Shown in pieces: positions 5,493 to 6,610 of a stretch of DNA of 6,610 bases. Source of the DNA: Synechococcales cyanobacterium PMM_0073 (GTDB lineage: Bacteria; Cyanobacteriota; Cyanobacteriia; Elainellales; Elainellaceae). The notes under the pieces were generated by a model. It was not told the DNA's origin. It saw only the letters and a program-made list of their open reading frames with translations, and did no database searches. The stretch covers positions 1-6,610 of the forward strand of contig CASBQH010000288.1 in NCBI GenBank assembly GCA_949127695.1, in the 5' to 3' direction. Each line of letters begins with the position of its first letter. Within the stretch, counting starts at the first letter, position 1. The translations under genes were made by a program, and so were the position numbers.

Positions 5493-5587
5493 TCAGGCGT
5501 TATCAGGATCTAGTCAGATTGAACCATAGATCTAGCCGCAGCATTTAGATCGCTTTGCGACCTCGCCACGAGATGATCCAGGTGAAT

Positions 5588-6295
5588 TCAAGCCAATTTG
5601 GCGCGTGCTACAGTCTGAGGCGCAGGTTGGGGGGACGGGCAGCTAGGCTGCAAAATCCAGATAATTGCGGCAGCATGAGCGGGCCAAAGCGGCGTATCTG
5701 CCCCGGCCAGCCACAGTCCATGAGCCGTCCAGTGGTTGCAGTTGTTAAACAGCGAATAGGTACCGGTCGCCTCGTAAAAGCTGGCAGAATAGAGCTGATC
5801 TTCAGCAATATAAATGGGCTGGTTTTGAGCATCGCGCTGGAAGCTCTGCTGAATAAACCCGACGAGCTGCAAATAGTGCGCCGGGGTAACGCCAACACAT
5901 TCGGTGTTCTGGTGCGCTGGAAACTCAGCGTAGCGCTCCACTTTCAGCACCGCCCGATTCGGCAAAAACAGAGCGCCGAAGATTTCTAGCAGATGAGGCT
6001 CTGCCGGCGGATTGAGCGACCACTGCCGCTCTCCCCAGCCAAAGCCGAGATACTGCACCGAGCTGGTTTCAACGGCAGCGGGCGTGATCGCCTCCAGATC
6101 GCCCTGCCAGCTAAAGGCGGCTGTTTCAACTGGCAAAATCAATGCCGAATGGTAGCCGAACTGCACCACGCAAACGCAGTATTCGCAATCTGCCCCTGCG
6201 TTGCCCGCTCCACGTCTGGGAATCACCAAACTGCTGAGGGCTGCGGCCAAAATCAGCAGGCTGGCAGTCCAGCGATAGCGCCATCGTGATTTCAT
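5588..6295 (-). CDS. Secreted or membrane-anchored DUF2459-family protein
   Basis: A basic start followed by a hydrophobic segment (about 10-25) indicates a signal peptide or N-terminal anchor, so the 235-residue protein should act outside the cytoplasmic membrane. The body matches the uncharacterised DUF2459 (TIGR02117-like) family. VVQFGYHSALILP (43-55) corresponds to the family's GWHTGLVLP-type block. YLGFGWGERQWSL (82-94) and FYEATGTYSLFNNCNHWTAHGL (173-194) are the other two landmarks. His49, Cys186 and His188 are candidate functional residues, but no activity is known. Unusually, a CxxCxC cluster (Cys37, Cys40, Cys42) follows the signal segment. Asp36 before Cys37 argues against a lipoprotein signal. 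The protein ends in a Pro/Ala-rich tail. It converges with tetR, with no sign of shared transcription. The family call is good; the function is unknown. Confidence 0.8.
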   Translation of the reverse strand: MKSRWRYRWTASLLILAAALSSLVIPRRGAGNAGADCEYCVCVVQFGYHSALILPVETAAFSWQGDLEAITPAAVETSSVQYLGFGWGERQWSLNPPAEPHLLEIFGALFLPNRAVLKVERYAEFPAHQNTECVGVTPAHYLQLVGFIQQSFQRDAQNQPIYIAEDQLYSASFYEATGTYSLFNNCNHWTAHGLWLAGADTPLWPAHAAAIIWILQPSCPSPQPAPQTVARAKLA

Positions 6296-6610
6296 ACTCG
6301 GCTGTAGAAAAAGATTACCGCACTTCTCTCAGCCTAAGCGGTCGCCTCTAGAGTGTGGTGCAAAATTAGCCAGTTTTTGAGGCGGTTCTTTTTATTAAGG
6401 AACATTGCTTTCCAGAAAAGGGACAGAGGTCAGCGGCATCCCCGATGCTTCGAGAGATCCGGCTCTAGATCAGCTGCCTGCGCTACCGCGCCGAGAAAGA
6501 TCCAGCGCGGGGCATGTTTAACCGCTTCTACGGCACAGACTGGACCGAAGAATATATCCACGGCTTTCTGTTTGACCTAGAGCGCCAGCTGCCGCCAGCC
6601 CAGCCCTGAG
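6296..6610. other. Region without a confident gene
   Basis: The left part (6296-6444) is the upstream region of the DUF2459 gene. On the minus strand a TAATCT lies about 18 bp before that ATG, but no -35 at normal spacing and no clear Shine-Dalgarno site were found. The right part holds the interrupted frame at 6445-6609. A longer plus-strand ATG frame at 6353-6580 is Arg/Ser/Ala-rich and reads as non-coding. Confidence 0.5.
6445..6609 (+). pseudogene. Short protein-like frame interrupted by a stop codon
   Basis: ATG at 6445 begins MLREIRL and meets TAG at 6466-6468. The same frame then stays open for 46 codons to TGA at 6607-6609. That part reads as real protein: [18 protein letters not shown], then [20 protein letters not shown]. 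Without the TAG it would encode 54 residues. The alternatives are a nonsense-mutated small gene, a sequencing error at one base, the remaining C-terminus of a lost gene, or a 31-residue protein starting at the ATG at 6514. No Shine-Dalgarno site is well placed for any of these starts. The family is not recognised. Confidence 0.35.

Noticed and set aside
5508..5532. GATCTA/TAGATC inverted repeat after tetR as a terminator
   Set aside because: It has a 6-bp stem, a 13-nt loop and no T tract. The repeated GATCTAG words are short enough to occur by chance.
5555..5989. Plus-strand open frame opposite the DUF2459 gene
   Set aside because: It is antisense to a gene with clear family motifs, and its translation is Arg/Ser-rich without recognisable features.
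5993..6289. Second plus-strand frame opposite the 5' half of the DUF2459 gene
   Set aside because: It is another shadow of the same gene, with no binding site and atypical composition.
6353..6580. 75-codon plus-strand ATG frame in the right-hand gap
   Set aside because: Its product is rich in Arg, Ser, Thr and Ala with no motif, while the frame at 6445-6609 gives much more protein-like sequence over the same bases.

Overview
The window looks like a chromosomal segment from a non-marine cyanobacterium with phycobilisomes. The evidence is a CpcS/CpeS-type bilin lyase at 287-823, a DevB-DevC-DevA type exporter at 1602-4756 and a cyanobacterial-style thiol peroxidase of the glutathione peroxidase family. 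Base composition is moderately GC-rich and Shine-Dalgarno sites are patchy, which suits a Leptolyngbya- or Synechococcus-like organism. No rRNA, tRNA, CRISPR array, insertion sequence or prophage signature was seen, and the exact taxon cannot be fixed from this sequence.

Layout from left to right: the last 34 codons of an unrecognised plus-strand gene (3-107); a 179-bp gap with a perfect 8-bp inverted repeat; the bilin lyase gene (287-823), whose stop codon lies inside an 18-bp perfect palindrome; a 56-codon minus-strand reading frame that looks like the surviving C-terminus of a lost gene (844-1014); the peroxidase gene (1107-1589); the minus-strand operon devB-devC-devA (4756 down to 1602), convergent with the peroxidase; a divergent promoter region (4757-4845) with two near-identical 15-bp palindromes; a TetR/AcrR-family repressor gene (4846-5466); a convergent minus-strand gene for a secreted DUF2459 protein (5588-6295); and about 315 bp without a confident gene, which ends in an interrupted protein-like reading frame (6445-6609).

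The best-supported functional unit is the TetR-devBCA locus. DevB (periplasmic adaptor), DevC (FtsX-like permease) and DevA (ATPase) should form a tripartite ATP-driven exporter. DevB carries the RxxxLxxxxxxS tip motif that adaptors use to dock onto TolC, and no TolC gene is present here, so the outer-membrane partner must be encoded elsewhere. The two palindromes overlap the predicted divergent -10 elements and the devB leader. This suggests that the regulator represses both itself and the exporter until it binds a ligand, possibly the exported substrate. The substrate is unknown. The founding DevBCA system of heterocyst-forming Nostoc exports heterocyst glycolipids, but a TetR-linked copy suggests an inducible lipid or xenobiotic exporter.
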